This document shows positions 1 through 12,140 of a stretch of DNA of 64,000 nt, in pieces. The notes below the pieces were generated by a model. The model saw only the letters and a list, made by a program, of their open reading frames with translations. It did no database searches and had not been told where the DNA came from. Position 1 is the first letter of the stretch. Every line of letters begins with the position of its first letter. Origin of the DNA: Annulohypoxylon bovei var. microspora (Eukaryota > Ascomycota > Sordariomycetes > Xylariales > Hypoxylaceae); assembly GCA_022836615.1 (NCBI GenBank), contig MU405272.1, forward strand, positions 124,001 to 188,000, given 5' to 3'. The position numbers and the translations under genes are program-made.

Positions 1-54
1 CTGCTGTACTAGTAGCTCAGGAGAGTTAGGTACCTCCCCAACGTACTAGTCCAG

Positions 55-1844
55 CTAGTAGTAATCAACGTGTTCGACAAGACCCTAAGCTTCCATTCCA
101 CACGCCACACCATATCAACCCACTTAGCCCAGAGACCCGAAGACGTCTACTGCGGCCGATTACACCATCACTCGTGGCTCCAGAGCGCGTTAAGCGCGTG
201 GCCGACCCAATGCCTGGAGCTTGGCCTTCAGAACTAGATGGAGACGATCGCGTGCAAACGCCATCGAACAACAGCATGGCTTTTCCGACCCGATTCGGTG
301 CCAATATTTACAATGCTGTTACTTATTTACGAAACTCGTCCTATAGTCTTTGCGCAACTCTAAGCAACAAGATTTTCCATTCACCTCGCCATGCTTCTGT
401 TGCTGCAACGTTGTCGCCTCCCGAAGATGGCGGACGCGCCCTGAAGCGTCGTCGAGTCGACGCTGAAGATCACCGAACGACGCCGGAGACCGAACAGCAA
501 CTCACTCCTACTTATCTAATTGATGATCCCATGGACATCGATTCCCCCTGCCCTACCAATACCAGAATGAGAGATATTAAAGTAGAGGCATTATCCGACT
601 ATACGATAGATATCGAGAAGCAACACACAGAACTAGAATCCTCACCATCTGTGTCTCCTATTATATCACCAAACTCCTCAGCCGCCAATGCTGCCGCTAG
701 AAGAGCAGCTAGGCTATTTCCTAATGGAAAGAGAGCCTCACCAAAGCGAGTGCAGACTCAAGTAGCCACCCCTCCACCCGAAAGCCGAGAGCAAACCCGA
801 CGAGCGGAACATGTACCTGATCCAGAATGGAAATCGGAATGGAAACCTTTGCCTCCGCCGAAATATACGAATATCCGCGAGTTTTTCGAACACGATGATG
901 AGCTTTGCCTCCCTGGCCTAGAGCGCTTGCGGCTAACGCCCAAGACAACTAAGATATCCGAATTAGATTCGCAGCGGGAGGAACGTTTGCGTATAAAGAA
1001 AGAGAAGGCTGAGAAGGAACGTCAAGAGCGCCTCCGTATAGAAGAAGAGCGTTTGAATGAGGCACTCCGCCCGCTCGGTCTGCGAAAAGCGAGGTCTCTC
1101 CTTATAAACCCACTTAGCGTCGAATGGGAGCAGAGAGCTAGGGAATCGCCAGAGAATGGCAGAGCAGAGCAGCACAAGTGGCAAGGGGCACGCCACCGAG
1201 ATGGCGTAGAACTCACGCCGCATGATTTTGGAAGATTAGTACCTCAGAACGAGTGGCTAAACGACAACGCTATTCAAGCAGCCTTGGTACACCTCGCAAC
1301 TTATATCAACGATAAAGCTAGTGTACGCCCCAAGACCGACACACCAAAGTGTGTTGCTCTCTCATCACAATACTGGTCAAACTTCCGAGCTGAGCCTAGA
1401 AAAAACGTCTACCCGCGAGGATTGGACCGCAATTGGGGCATGAAGCCAGCAAACTTCCTTGACATAGATACAGTGCTCATCCCAGTTAATCAGAGTAACC
1501 ACTGGACCGTTCTCGTCATTCGACCTACACGCCGAACTGTCGCTTACGTCGACTCGTTCCACACAGCTGGGACGCGGCACCTTACAGACGCCAATACTTG
1601 GCTAGAAACATTTTTGGGCAATAAGTACAATGCCAATGAATGGCGCACGGAACAGTACGATGTGCCAAGACAGACGAATGGTTACGATTGTGGCATGTTC
1701 GTCATTACGAACTCTATCTATTTGTCACTTGGCGTAGATCCTAGCGGCTACTCACAAGCAGACATGCCTCTTCAAAGGCGTAGAATTGCTGCGGTACTAC
1801 TAAACGGCGGCTTTACCGGTCCCTTTGACCTATCAAACATATGA
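55..1844 (+). CDS. Ulp1/SENP-type SUMO protease (C48 cysteine peptidase), 5' end missing
   Basis: SUMO-specific cysteine protease, expected to mature SUMO or remove it from conjugates at the nuclear envelope or in the nucleus. The C-terminal ~200 residues form a C48 peptidase domain starting near LTPHDFGRLVPQNEWLND. Counting the ATG at 210 as residue 1, the catalytic set is His431 (NHW), Asp448 (VDSF), oxyanion Gln488 and Cys494 (NGYDCGMF). Before it come a low-complexity region and a charged helix (about residues 250-290, ERLRIKKEKAEKERQER) likely to be coiled coil. The frame stays open upstream of 210 to position 30 with coding-like residues but no ATG. An intron acceptor near 27-29 or 52-54 probably joins it to an exon outside the window, so the start given here is approximate. 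Stop TGA at 1842-1844. It is convergent with the carrier gene. Domain identity is firm; the assignment within the Ulp1/Ulp2 branch is not. Confidence 0.88.
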
Positions 1845-3274
1845 TCAAAAATGATCAATGTCCAACATACATATCACCCGACACATCATACTGTACACAA
1901 CGACGTCGCCTCTTGTCGGCACGCCTTAAAAATGAAGAGCAAGCGTTGCCAAATCACTATTGTTTGTTATATTAATACCTTCTTCTACTTGGTCCGGGAT
2001 TGCATCGAACTGGCGTTTCTCGGAGTATTTGGTCATCAGTGACCCTCGTACGCGGCTCGAACCGCTTAGTACTTATTGATATTGAGACTTGGAAAGGGGG
2101 TAGGGCAGGAGTACCCATGCGAAAGACATGTGGTTTTTGTTTTCTGTCGTTTTGAAGCCTGGTTGGCATCTTTAAGATATCCCCTAAGAGGCATGGAAGG
2201 ACGGAGTTTTTTTGAAAAAGTCGGCTTGGTTGGAAGGGAGACGCGCTCGCCCCTAAAGCAGGGAGCTGGAGCAGATTTTTTGGGAGGTTTTACGCTCTGG
2301 CCGGGGTCAGGGAGTTTTCGGTTTCTGTGCATGCATCTTTAGCTTAGTCCTCTGCTCAGCTGAGGGTGTTTTCGCTCTCAAATCGTTTGGAAGAGCTGCG
2401 TAAGTCCCTGTTATGGGCCGCCAGTGTTTCGATATTGTCGATAGATATCGACAAATTGTTCGGACACAACTAATCAAAGTATCGAGATATTGCTTTTGTG
2501 ACATGTGAAGTATGAGACCTTTTGGGTCGTCCTCATTTGAAAGCATCTACCTACCTAGGTATTAGGTGTCTTCAATACGAAGGTAAGATTAAATAGAAGT
2601 CAGGCCTTGGCATTCGTAACATTCAAATAGAGCACATCGATAGAATCGAGACAACCAGTAATGTCCACTTTGTAAAAGGGGTATCCTTCGTGAGATTTCA
2701 CGTACTACGGGAGAACTAGCTGCGGTGGATATTTTTTTCTCCCCCATACCTACACGCGAGCTGTCTGCAACCAGAAAGCATGAGAACGTCCGCCTGCTAC
2801 CTAAACCTCGGTCACTACAACCTCCCTGCCTGAGCTTTGCTCACCCGTCTCCAACATAGGGAACCTGTCGAATGTCGAAACGTGACGTCTTCGTTCGAAG
2901 AGAAAACACAAAAGATTTCACACCCTGTCCCTACCCTCCGCCTTTATAGAACGCCTGCTGATGCAAGTTTGGGATATATCGCGACCACTCCTTTCTTGGA
3001 GCTCTATCCATCTAAAAATCCTCTTTCTCCTTTTTTTTAAAAAAAAAACTTCTTCCGCCTCTTGATGATTTTCCTCGTCTGTGGGAGTAAACGTAAATTG
3101 GATGAGGTGCCTTCGAGGCATCCTTAGAAATTGTCGTGTATTGTATCTAGAGTACTCGTAACTCTTGTCCCCCCTTTTGTTTAATGTTTCCAGATCTCTC
3201 CGGGGAAATCGGTATATCCCCGTTGTTGAATATTCCATTTTTAACTTGACATGAGATTTCAAATTTAGGGCCGC
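1845..3274. other. Convergent intergenic region
   Basis: This 1.4-kb stretch separates the converging 3' ends of the SUMO protease and the carrier. It holds poly-T/poly-A runs near 3030-3050 and one copy of a CTACCTAGGT motif near 2551. The minus-strand frame following the carrier stop is open down to 2918 (see findings), but nothing in it resembles a known family. No RNA gene seen. Confidence 0.5.
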
Positions 3275-5753
3275 CTAGTTCAGATGTAGGATTCGCTTCG
3301 CGTTTTCGTACACCATCCAGGTGATGCTAAGCGCGGGAGCGACCTTAAGAAGATTTGGCATCAATCCCTTATAGAGGCCTCTTACTCCTTCGTGTTTAAT
3401 CGTCTTATGCGCCACGTCCCAGATACCCGTGTAGCGCGCCGGATGCATACTCGTGCCCTGCGTCTGTAGTCTCGTACGGAGCACGTTCAAGGGGTAAACA
3501 ACGGAGGCGCCAAAGGCACCAGAAGTTGCTCCCATAATTCCCGTAGCGAAGGTGGTAGGCATAGCGTCTTCCTCGTGAATATTATTTGCCCTTGCTGTGT
3601 ATGTAACGTAGGTCGTCTTGAGGAACTCGAACGTGCCCATATCAATCGCCGAATAGGGGAACATGCCGACTAGCCCCATCGTTACACCTCGATAAGCAGC
3701 TCTCATACCACCTTCTGCCCACATCTTGCGAGCGGTCTGGAAGAGAAGAGCGTTGCCTCTAGGGCCGCCCTCGACATAGTCTGATTGTAGTCTAGTTGCA
3801 TAAGCCACGGGTTCAAATACTAAGGTAATGAAAAGCTCACCGAAACTTCAGTGTGTCGAGAGGGTAGACACAAAATCTATATATCTATTAGTTGTTGATT
3901 ACTATTAAAAAACGGGAGATGTTGAACATACTGCGCCGTCATCCCGGCCACACCTCCCGCAACAAACTTAGAGTACGGGTTGATATGGTGCGTGTCATTA
4001 TGCCCTTCGAGGCTTGCGAGCGTCTTCTTGGCGGCTTCGTATGCTCCAAACTAGCATATCGTCAGCACCAGAATTAAACGATGCATTGCCTTGGTAGGCG
4101 TACCCTAATTGCCGTCTCGGGCATAATCTTGACTACATTAAGTCCATTACCTGACAAAAGGGTTAGCTTCGAGTTCACATAGATCTAGGGAGAAGTAAAT
4201 ACCGGCAAAGAATCCCCGGACACCTCCGGCTCTGTACAGATCGGCGATTGCTGTGACGAGAGGTCTGCCAGCATGCTTCATGGCCTGTATAGGCTGGCCC
4301 TTCTTAGCTGCTTCGGCGGCAACATTGGCGCTCGATGTTGTGTTTACGAGAAGGTAGACCTTCAGTCGGTCGAGAGGAGCAGTAGCAGTGCGAGAAATGC
4401 CACCCGCCACAGCACCGGCGACAAAGTAGCCTGAATCGGGGATGTATTTCATCAGCACGGATCTTTTGCTCTTCTTAGTCAAGCTAGATTCAATTTCAAT
4501 GCCTTCTACGGGAAGCCCCGGTTGCGTGGCTTCCAATATAGCACTGGCAGGCACAGTGTCACTTTCAGAGTCGTCTTGATCATATGAGTGCGCCATGGCG
4601 GCACTCATATTGGGCGTGTGGTTGGATAATCGAGAGTTATGTGTTGTTGTTTCTGCTTCGAGGTCCTGCGATTCGCTACCATCGGCTGAAGATGAAGACG
4701 AAGACGAAGGAATGTAGTCTTCTTGGTCGGGCGGTAATCCAGGAGATGCGAGTCTCACGATTGAACCAAGGAGGGTGTAGAGAATGTTCGTACCTATCCC
4801 TTGAAGGGTTTCCTCACTCACCACCGAGTCACCTTCAGAGTTGAGAGTGAGGATGTCTGAATAAAATGTGAAAACTGCCCGTAATGTGGTAGTAGGATCA
4901 GTGTTGGGCATAAAAAGTAAAAAGTTTCTAAGATTATAAAGTGTTAGTGTTCGTTCACATGATCGAGTCGTTAAGTGTCCATTTTAGTTAGGATATTCGT
5001 TACCCCTGGTGACAGTCGATATCGCACTTAGAAGTGATTATAGAGCAAAATCCCGTACGGGCCGCAACCAAAACCAAAGTGTAATAAGTTTCACGCCCCA
5101 GGAAATTATTTAATCCCTCAGAGTCACGGGAAGCGGGGGAGAAGCGAGCTGCAGGGAAACTAACCGCCATTCTTCATACGTGATATATCCGTCACTATTG
5201 TGGTCTATATTCTCGAACAGTTCGTGTAATCGGCGCATTGGCACTGCAAGACCAGCATGTTGCACGGCATGATGAAGCTCCTCCTTGTCTATTTTCCCGT
5301 TTTGGTCTCGATCGATAGATTTGAAAAGAACGTAGAGTTGACGCTCAGCAGCCTCGACGAACACTCGGAATTCTATATCGATCGAGACGTGGTTAGTAAG
5401 GGATGTATTACAGCCTAGTTGATCGAATATAGTCTCCCGACCTTCGTATTGAATCTTGCCGTCGCCATTCGAATCTACAACCTTGGTGATAGTTTTAAGC
5501 ATATCATCGGCATTTTTCATAGCTACCGCACCAGGTCAGTTACGAGGCTTCTCAAGTCTTAGACGACCAGGGCGGGATTTTATAGCTGACGATGATCGAT
5601 CCTCCTGAGCCCCTTTTGCAAGCCCTTCCAATCCAATTCGCCTTTATGTTGATAATCCAGCTTCTTCCAAAGCTCTTCGACACGTGCGTCGCGTTGGTTC
5701 TGCGACTCCTCCATCTCCATCTCTAGCTTGGTTATCACCTTGGGAAGATCCAT
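3275..5753 (-). CDS. SAL1/SCaMC-type calcium-regulated mitochondrial carrier (ATP-Mg/Pi)
   Basis: Inner-mitochondrial-membrane solute carrier with an N-terminal EF-hand regulatory domain. By family it exchanges ATP-Mg for phosphate under Ca2+ control. I resolve seven exons: 5753-5591, 5522-5165, 4927-4203, 4150-4104, 4050-3932, 3876-3841 and 3791-3275. Together they are 1965 nt, in phase throughout, giving 654 aa. EF-hand loops are visible as DSNGDGKIQYEG, DRDQNGKIDKEE and DHNSDGYITYEE; a first degenerate one is DYQHKGELDWKG. Three carrier repeats follow with the PxD/ExxK signatures APLDRLK, YPLDTLK and YPLNVLR; the third has Asn where Asp/Glu is usual. The ATG at 5753 follows an in-frame TGA by two codons. 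Junctions restore family motifs, for example RRIDHPMKNADD, EEWRNFLLFMP and FFAGNGLNVVKIMPE. Exon 6 is only 36 nt. It is divergent from cyclin C. Family certain; transported substrate inferred. Confidence 0.9.
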
Positions 5754-6406
5754 GCTCAGGGGTCATGACTGGCGCAACGATGACGAGGGAGAATAGACGA
5801 TCGCAAAACTGGTCATCGAGATACTATGGGTATGGCATTATTAGAATACCTAGTCGGAGGTCGTGGTTGTGTCGTGTTCAAGGTCATTCCCTTGAACAAG
5901 CTTGGGAGTAGAATTATTGACGTAGGTTGTTTTTTCTACAACCATTCAAAGGCTAAGACGGGGTTGACGGCAAGCGCGAAAATGACGGCCGTCCCGCAAA
6001 AACGGCTCCGGGGAACAGGGAATCCATGTCGAAGCCAATTGGCAATTCCGATAAGAACGATAAGCCGATAGGGGACAAAGCTCACTGGATGACGATTTCC
6101 CGTGTTTCCGTACCTAGGTCCTACCTACTGTATATCATCGGCTAATAAAGGGGGAAAGTACACGCATACATACAGTGTAAGATGGGTAACGTCGGCACAT
6201 GTCACGTCAAATCATCTTTTGTCCGATATCTCCAGATCTATCAATCCATTTTCTCCCAGCCTTGGCTCCGTGTAAGGTGTAAGCCTCCGTCAGCCTCACA
6301 GGGCTGGGGTTTGCAAACCCAATTATGTCTTTCCATGTCAGATTTACTCGTTTTCAATTGCCCTAATTCCATGGGCTAGAGTATATCAAACCTTCAGATT
6401 GCCGCG
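5754..6406. promoter_or_regulatory. Divergent promoter region between the carrier and cyclin C genes
   Basis: About 650 bp between two start codons pointing away from each other, so both promoters should lie here. It contains one TACCTAGGTC element (6111-6120). I see no clear TATA box or other nameable factor site. Short open frames on the plus strand do not look coding. Confidence 0.45.
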
Positions 6407-7481
6407 ATGGCAGCCAACTTTTGGGAGTCGACCCAGAGACGCTTCTGGCAGTTCTCGAAAGATGAACTTGCTCAGATGCGCGAAGAGCTGGAGAAGAGCG
6501 ATCAAGCCTTGGTACAGATGTTCCCTCTACCACGAAGGACTCACCTCAATATCTACTTTAATCAACGTAAGATAGGTCATTCTAGACTCGATACTAATCT
6601 AAATACTAAAATATGTTCTGTCAGAGATCGGTCGTCTAAGCAAGAGGCTCAATGTCAAACAGCAGGCTGTTGCTACAGCACAATTATACATCAAACGATT
6701 CTATTGCAAAGTCGAAATACGTCGCACGAACCCATACCTCGTTCTCACAACTGCGCTATACTTGGCTTGCAAGATGGAGGAATGTCCGCAGCATATCAGA
6801 ATGTTCGTGACAGAAGCGCGGTCTCTCTGGCCAGGTATAGCAAGTCTATAATCCTATATTGAGCGAAACCCGTAATTAACTAGAGGACCCTTCAACACAG
6901 ATTTGCTTCACTTAGAAGTCTCTCGTATCGGCGAGTGCGAATTCTTCCTCATTTCCGAAATGAACTCTCAGTTGATAGTTCACCAACCCTACCGAACCTT
7001 AACAAGCCTCCAGTCCGACTTCAACCTCAACCAAGACGAAATCAATCTAGCTCTATCGGTCATCAACGATCACTACATGACAGATTTACCGCTCCTATAT
7101 GCTCCCCACATAATTGCGCTTACGGCGATCCTCCTTTGCTTAGTCCTTCGCCCGAATACAATGACAGGTGGGAATGCTACGGCCAATATGGCCGCATTAA
7201 CGTCAACGCTAACACAAGCCCAACAAACTCGACCCGGAGCCGGCGGCAACGGCCAGAACACCCCAGGTGTCCCTGAGAGGGACAAACAGCAAGAAGCGCG
7301 TGTGACTAAGGTACAGCGCTTCGCGGCCTTCCTTGCTGAGAGCAACGTCGATATCGAGGGCATGATAGATTGTACACAAGAGCTAATCTCGTTCTACGAA
7401 TGCCATGAGCAATACAACGATAAGATTTCGCGCGAGCAAGTCAACAGGTTCATCAAGGCAAGAGGATTGGACAAGCACTAG
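6407..7481 (+). CDS. ssn8: Cyclin C, Mediator CDK8-module cyclin
   Basis: Cyclin partner of Cdk8/Ssn3 in the kinase module of RNA polymerase II Mediator, acting in the nucleus. Three exons (6407-6566, 6625-6834, 6901-7481) total 951 nt and encode 316 aa, the usual size for fungal Ssn8. The N-terminus MAANFWESTQRRFW is characteristic of cyclin C. The cyclin box covers about residues 45-150 with YLACKMEECPQHIR, and the second cyclin fold includes ECEFFLISEMNSQLIVHQPY. Introns are 58 and 66 nt with GTAAGA and GTATAG donors. Splicing restores NQQIGRLSKRLNVKQQ and WPDLLHLEVSR. A low-complexity Asn/Thr/Gly insertion near residue 225 lies in the second fold, as in other filamentous fungi. The stop is TAG, followed by TAA four codons later. 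Confidence 0.93.
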
Positions 7482-8013
7482 AGACGCCCCTAAAGATGAA
7501 GACCCCTTACACATATCGTGAAGAGTACATCAACCGAGTTAATTATCATAGCATTGCGCAAGCCTCGATCAACATATGATTTCACATTCTCATAACCATA
7601 AGCCTTTGGGAGTTAGGCAGGTTAGCGGAACATGAGGGCGCTTAAGGCTACCTTATTGAACCTTTCCGGGCATCCAGTTATTCAATTTTAAATTCCACAG
7701 ACAAGTGATGCTTTTATGAGACTGGATCAATGAGTTAGGTCTTATACTACGTAATTGTTTAAGTCGTTATTTATAGCATATTAAAAACGACATCAGCTAG
7801 TGGAAACTAGAAAAATGAAATCCAAGATGGTGTCTCGGTTGGAACGAAGACTAGTTGCGGAAGAGATGATGCCATCTTAGATATCTAGATTTACGTTCCT
7901 ACTTAGGTACATGATGTCGTAGAATATTTCCGTTGTCTTGGAATCTCTAGTTTATGCACGTGGCTAGACCCTCAAGTCATCAGAGGCTGGGACGTCCAAA
8001 GTCAACGATTGTA

Positions 8014-9315
8014 TTAGTTGTGCCCCTTGCATCTGATAAGAAAGGTGCTTGACGTGCTTGACACGGAATTCGTATGCTTCCCATCCATCTCGTCTAGCAT
8101 CGCCTGGGCATCAGCTAAGACCCGCAATACTGACATGCAGAAAGGTGGCTGAATAAGAGAATATCCCATGTCAATTCCCCGCAAGACGGAACCAAAAACC
8201 ACTTCCAATGCTACGTATATGGTACAAATGGTATGATGACGATAGTATCAGGTATCTGATGCTTAGAATATGCAGTACCGCCCTAAGCGACGCAATTCAG
8301 CCTACCGCTGAGCCTCATGGAGTTGAGCGCTTTACATATGTACGTATGTACATATATTTCGATTATATGCGCTTCTATAATTCATCACGTTATTCAGAGC
8401 TCTAAGATTCAAAACAGACAAGCAGCTGTGGCAGTGGTTCGGCTAGTAATAGAAACAACTGTGCCACTTAGCCGCCGATCTAGGAAGTACATAGATATAG
8501 GTACCTAAGTATGTACATATTGTACCTGGTCCATGCACGGTACCTTGTCCCTACAGGTACGATATCGAATGCCGGGCTTCACCTTCAGGTAAGCCATTCA
8601 TAGCAGGAGCATCAAAGTTCAGTAACACAACGCAAAAAGACTTGTCTAGCCCTTCTGTGTTTGAATACAATGTTATAGAAATTTAAACTCGCTCACCACA
8701 CCCATGAACCAAACTTCTTCAATTTCTGACATGGTAGCTGCATGGATAAACCTATCCCACCACCTTTCGTCACGAAAGTCAAGATCATCCCTTGAAAGCT
8801 AATAGCAGGGAAGACTTACAGCACCTGACAGAACATGGTCCGGGTTCTCCTGCGTCGGTAGATCTGCCACATTCGGAATCAATCGGCCAACCTTCTTATT
8901 CGATTATTCCTAGAAGAATCTATGGTACTAAAATAGTAGCAATTGCTACCCCGTGACCTCGGTCTAGGAACAAATCGGCGCCGTTGTTTATGAACGGTTG
9001 GAGACTTCCGACGACAAGATCATCGCTTGCGCCGGAACGAATCGCGCCAAAGAGATGCGCAAAGTTGTGTTCCGTGAACTTGCAACTAATGAGATCAATC
9101 ACTCATCACATACATACAGACAGACAGACAGACAGACACAGATACAGATACAGTATGCGTGATAACCATAAAGTAGCGATAGCAAGATCGAGACGGAAAA
9201 TAAGACGATTAAACGGCAGTGGAAGGATGAAGCCAATGGGCATCTCTACACGTACTGCCTCTTCGTATCCTATGGGGCTCGATTTTGCCGCTTTCGTCAT
9301 ACGCAACTGTGCCAT
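8014..9315 (-). pseudogene. Possible degenerate or unresolved multi-exon gene
   Basis: Several minus-strand segments read like exons of one protein. They are 9315-9150 (starts MAQLRMTKAAKSSPIGYEEA), about 9080-8950 (HNFAHLFGAIRSGASDD and INNGADLFLDRGHG, loosely ankyrin-like), 8894-8820 (LIPNVADLPTQENPDHV), about 8790-8700 (FRDERWWDRFIHAATM, then EEVWFMGV), about 8665-8580 (KSFCVVLLNFDAPAMNGLPE) and 8208-8014. Good donors (GTAAGT, GTGAGC) flank some of them. I could not join all segments in phase: the third and fourth are off by one base, and the stretch 8520-8210 does not read as coding. I do not recognise the family. It could be a decayed gene or a real one with splice sites I misplaced. Confidence 0.28.
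9114..9152. repeat. CAGA / CAGATA microsatellite
   Basis: A run of CAGA units grading into ACAGAT units. It lies in non-coding DNA or in an intron of the doubtful minus-strand gene. Its translation gives the artefactual repeat LCLSVCLSVC on the minus strand. Confidence 0.9.
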
Positions 9316-11959
9316 GTAAAATGTCGCAGTTGAACAAGATGTGTGTTAGAACGCTAAACCGTCAATGTCTCTTATTGTCAACAATCCGGATCTTCAATCT
9401 TCAATACATACGAGACCTCTACTAAACCTTGAGGGGATACATGCGTGTTGGTGCACGCTGCAAGCTATAGAAGGTCTTCCCTTTTTCAGGGTCTACACGT
9501 GTGTACAAGTTCTAGGCTCTGTAGGCTCTAGATTTTTCAGGGACCATAGAACAATACTCATTACACATGGCGGTAACTTGCGTCTCGTTGGGCAATCACT
9601 AGCCATTCAATCAGATTATTTGCCTCCGACGATCCATCCCATTATCTTACGTCGATGCAGACAAGCAACCCGCGGATAGGTTTGCTACCTACCGCCTACT
9701 GCCTACTTTGCGGCTAGGTCTCACTACCGCACGCATTCGAGCAGAATAAAGATCGACGGTCCATATTACGTTTGGATTCAGGTGAGCAAGCACCTGAATC
9801 ATAACTCTCTCACACATCTGTATATTCGAGCAAAGTAAGCATAACAACTGGTCAACGTCGAGAAATGAAACCGCCGGATAATCGTAGGAATGTTGTCAGC
9901 TTTTAGGAGCGCGGGAAAATTCAAGCATTCCCCTACCATATATCTTGGCGAGGCGGAAAAGCGAGCGGTCAGAACTCTCTTGCCGCCTTCGACACAGTTC
10001 AACCTCAAGGAGGTCAGCCAGTCGTCTGCTAAGCTGCCTAATAGGAAAGAGAACGCCAGCATCATCCCCGTCTTGTCCAAACCCCAAGCGGTCTCACGCT
10101 GCACGAGACCAATCCAAGTTCCACTTGCACCGGTACGGTGGCTTGCAGGACTGGTATGTGCAATCCTAGCGAATCTCCGGACAAAGCAAGGTTCCAGTCC
10201 GAAAATCCACTCTTCGCTCCACAACCCAACAGGGACCTCGAACGCTTAGACCCAGGATACCAAATCACAGTGTCGGTGGTCACAGTGCCCTGGCAAGGCT
10301 GCAATCCCACGCAAGTCAAAGGGCCGAAGTTACCCCCAACTGGTCGAAATGGTTACCTACCCGTAAGTAACTACATAGGCGATACCCCCCGCTGCATACC
10401 TGCGTGTCTACTACGCTGTTGTCAAAGAGACATTGGGCTCTCTTTCAGAAATAAGTGGCCTGGCATGCCTAACTGTTTTAGTAGGTACTCGATGTGTTAG
10501 GTAATAAAGAGGTTAGGATAATGGCGGCGACCTCAGACTGACAAGGTCCATTATCCTTTTCTAGATTTTAATAAAAGCTTCTAATGAGCCCTACCTACGT
10601 ATGTATGCGAGTGGAAGGGGAATCGAGATATTGAATTACATAACCAACCCTCTCAACGTTTCAATATTCCCTATTAAAGGTAACCCCTCCTTGGAAATTC
10701 GCCCCCTGAATCTAGGGGTTAGGGTAACTTAACTTATTCGGGTCGACAATTCACCAAGCCGACATTGACCACCTGAATAGGGCTGGATCAAAGGACCCGA
10801 TTGCAGAAAAGGGAAAGCATCCTACTCGTTAGGAGTTGAAAAATGGAGAGACGATTAAATCTACGGAGTGAGCGCAAACTAACAAACCGGGACTGAGTCA
10901 TTGAAGATCTCGAATATGTATACAAGATCTAGTTGATCTTACGACTATGGTATGATAGACTCTGTATGCATAGAGTGATAGAGAACTTTAGGGATGCATA
11001 CGCACAATGTATAGTAAGAGTCGGAGCATCAGATGAAGCCATTCGCATCAAGATTCAATCGAACGATTAACGGATCTGGTCGGTTGAGGGAGTTCTCGAT
11101 CCTGTTTCAATCGACCCACCGGATTATATCGCCGCCCTTCGAGTCTCCTGATGCATACAACATAATCCCAACTTGCTAACTTAGCATAATTGCTAGTGCA
11201 TAGTAGCATCTCTACTGTGTGTGGTATACCTAGGTACATTCATACTATTGTATGTGGGTGTACGTATGTGGTAAATGAGAATCTTCTATTGGATCTCATT
11301 TGCGAAAAGGAACAAATTGCCTGCCCCCCTCTCAACTAGGACCTTGTTCTCACCAGCCTCGTCCACTAACTATCTAGGTAGCGGGCGCAGTTTGGAGAAT
11401 CAATGCATAATTTGTCCCTTAATGCCAAACTTCTGCGGCTACGCTCGCTACGGTAAATTAGGCCGGCAGCTACCTGCTGACGATCGCATTGCGGCGGACA
11501 TCTGGTGACGGGTGACTGGTTAAGGCATTTGTCTAGTTTGTGTGGTTGTTGTTGAAGGAACAGAGGAATAGGAGGGCGTTCTGCAGAACAAGCCGATTGA
11601 CACTGTGGCATTCCTGCAAGCAACAACATTAAACAGCGCCATCGGTCAGGCTTGTAAAGCTATTCCGTATCTGTGTTAGTCTATTGACAGGGTATCCAAT
11701 TATTTCAGGTGGCGACTCCAGTTTCATTCGCCAACTCACCCACCCGGATTTCAATGAGGAAACCCTGCGAGCCCTGGAAAGAGCAGCGTAGGTTGTGCAG
11801 GTTACGCAGGACTTGCAGGTCTTGCAAGGCCCACTCTTTCCACTCTTACATGTCTTTGCAGCTTCCGTCGCCCAATGCCTGTCAATGTTTTTCTACACTA
11901 TTCCTTCTTTGGATTGGTCCCAGGCCTTGAACCAGCAAGCGACCCAAGCGTCACCCCCT

Positions 11960-12140
11960 GGTATTGGCTCCACCCTCCTTTGCCGCCTTCTCGCTGTTCT
12001 CTGTGTTCTCTGCTTTCTTTCCATCCAACAAAATCCTTCGCCTTCTCCGAATCACAGCTTGCCCTTCTCCTCTCCCGCCTTTCTCTCTCTCTTACAATCA
12101 TTATTCACTCTTATCGATCCTACCGCTCACCCCGTCCATT
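11960..12140 (+). promoter_or_regulatory. CT-rich promoter/leader tract
   Basis: A pyrimidine-rich tract (many CTTCTC, TTCTCT and CTCTCTC runs) on the coding strand, 300-480 nt upstream of the ATG at 12443. CT-rich tracts near transcription starts are common in filamentous fungi, so this is probably the core promoter or 5' leader of the next gene. Small frames inside it are low-complexity and not convincing. Confidence 0.35.

Noticed and set aside
9799..10500. Overlapping open frames of 119-141 codons on both strands
   Set aside because: Both strands are open at once, none has a family-like composition, and no splice-supported neighbours exist.
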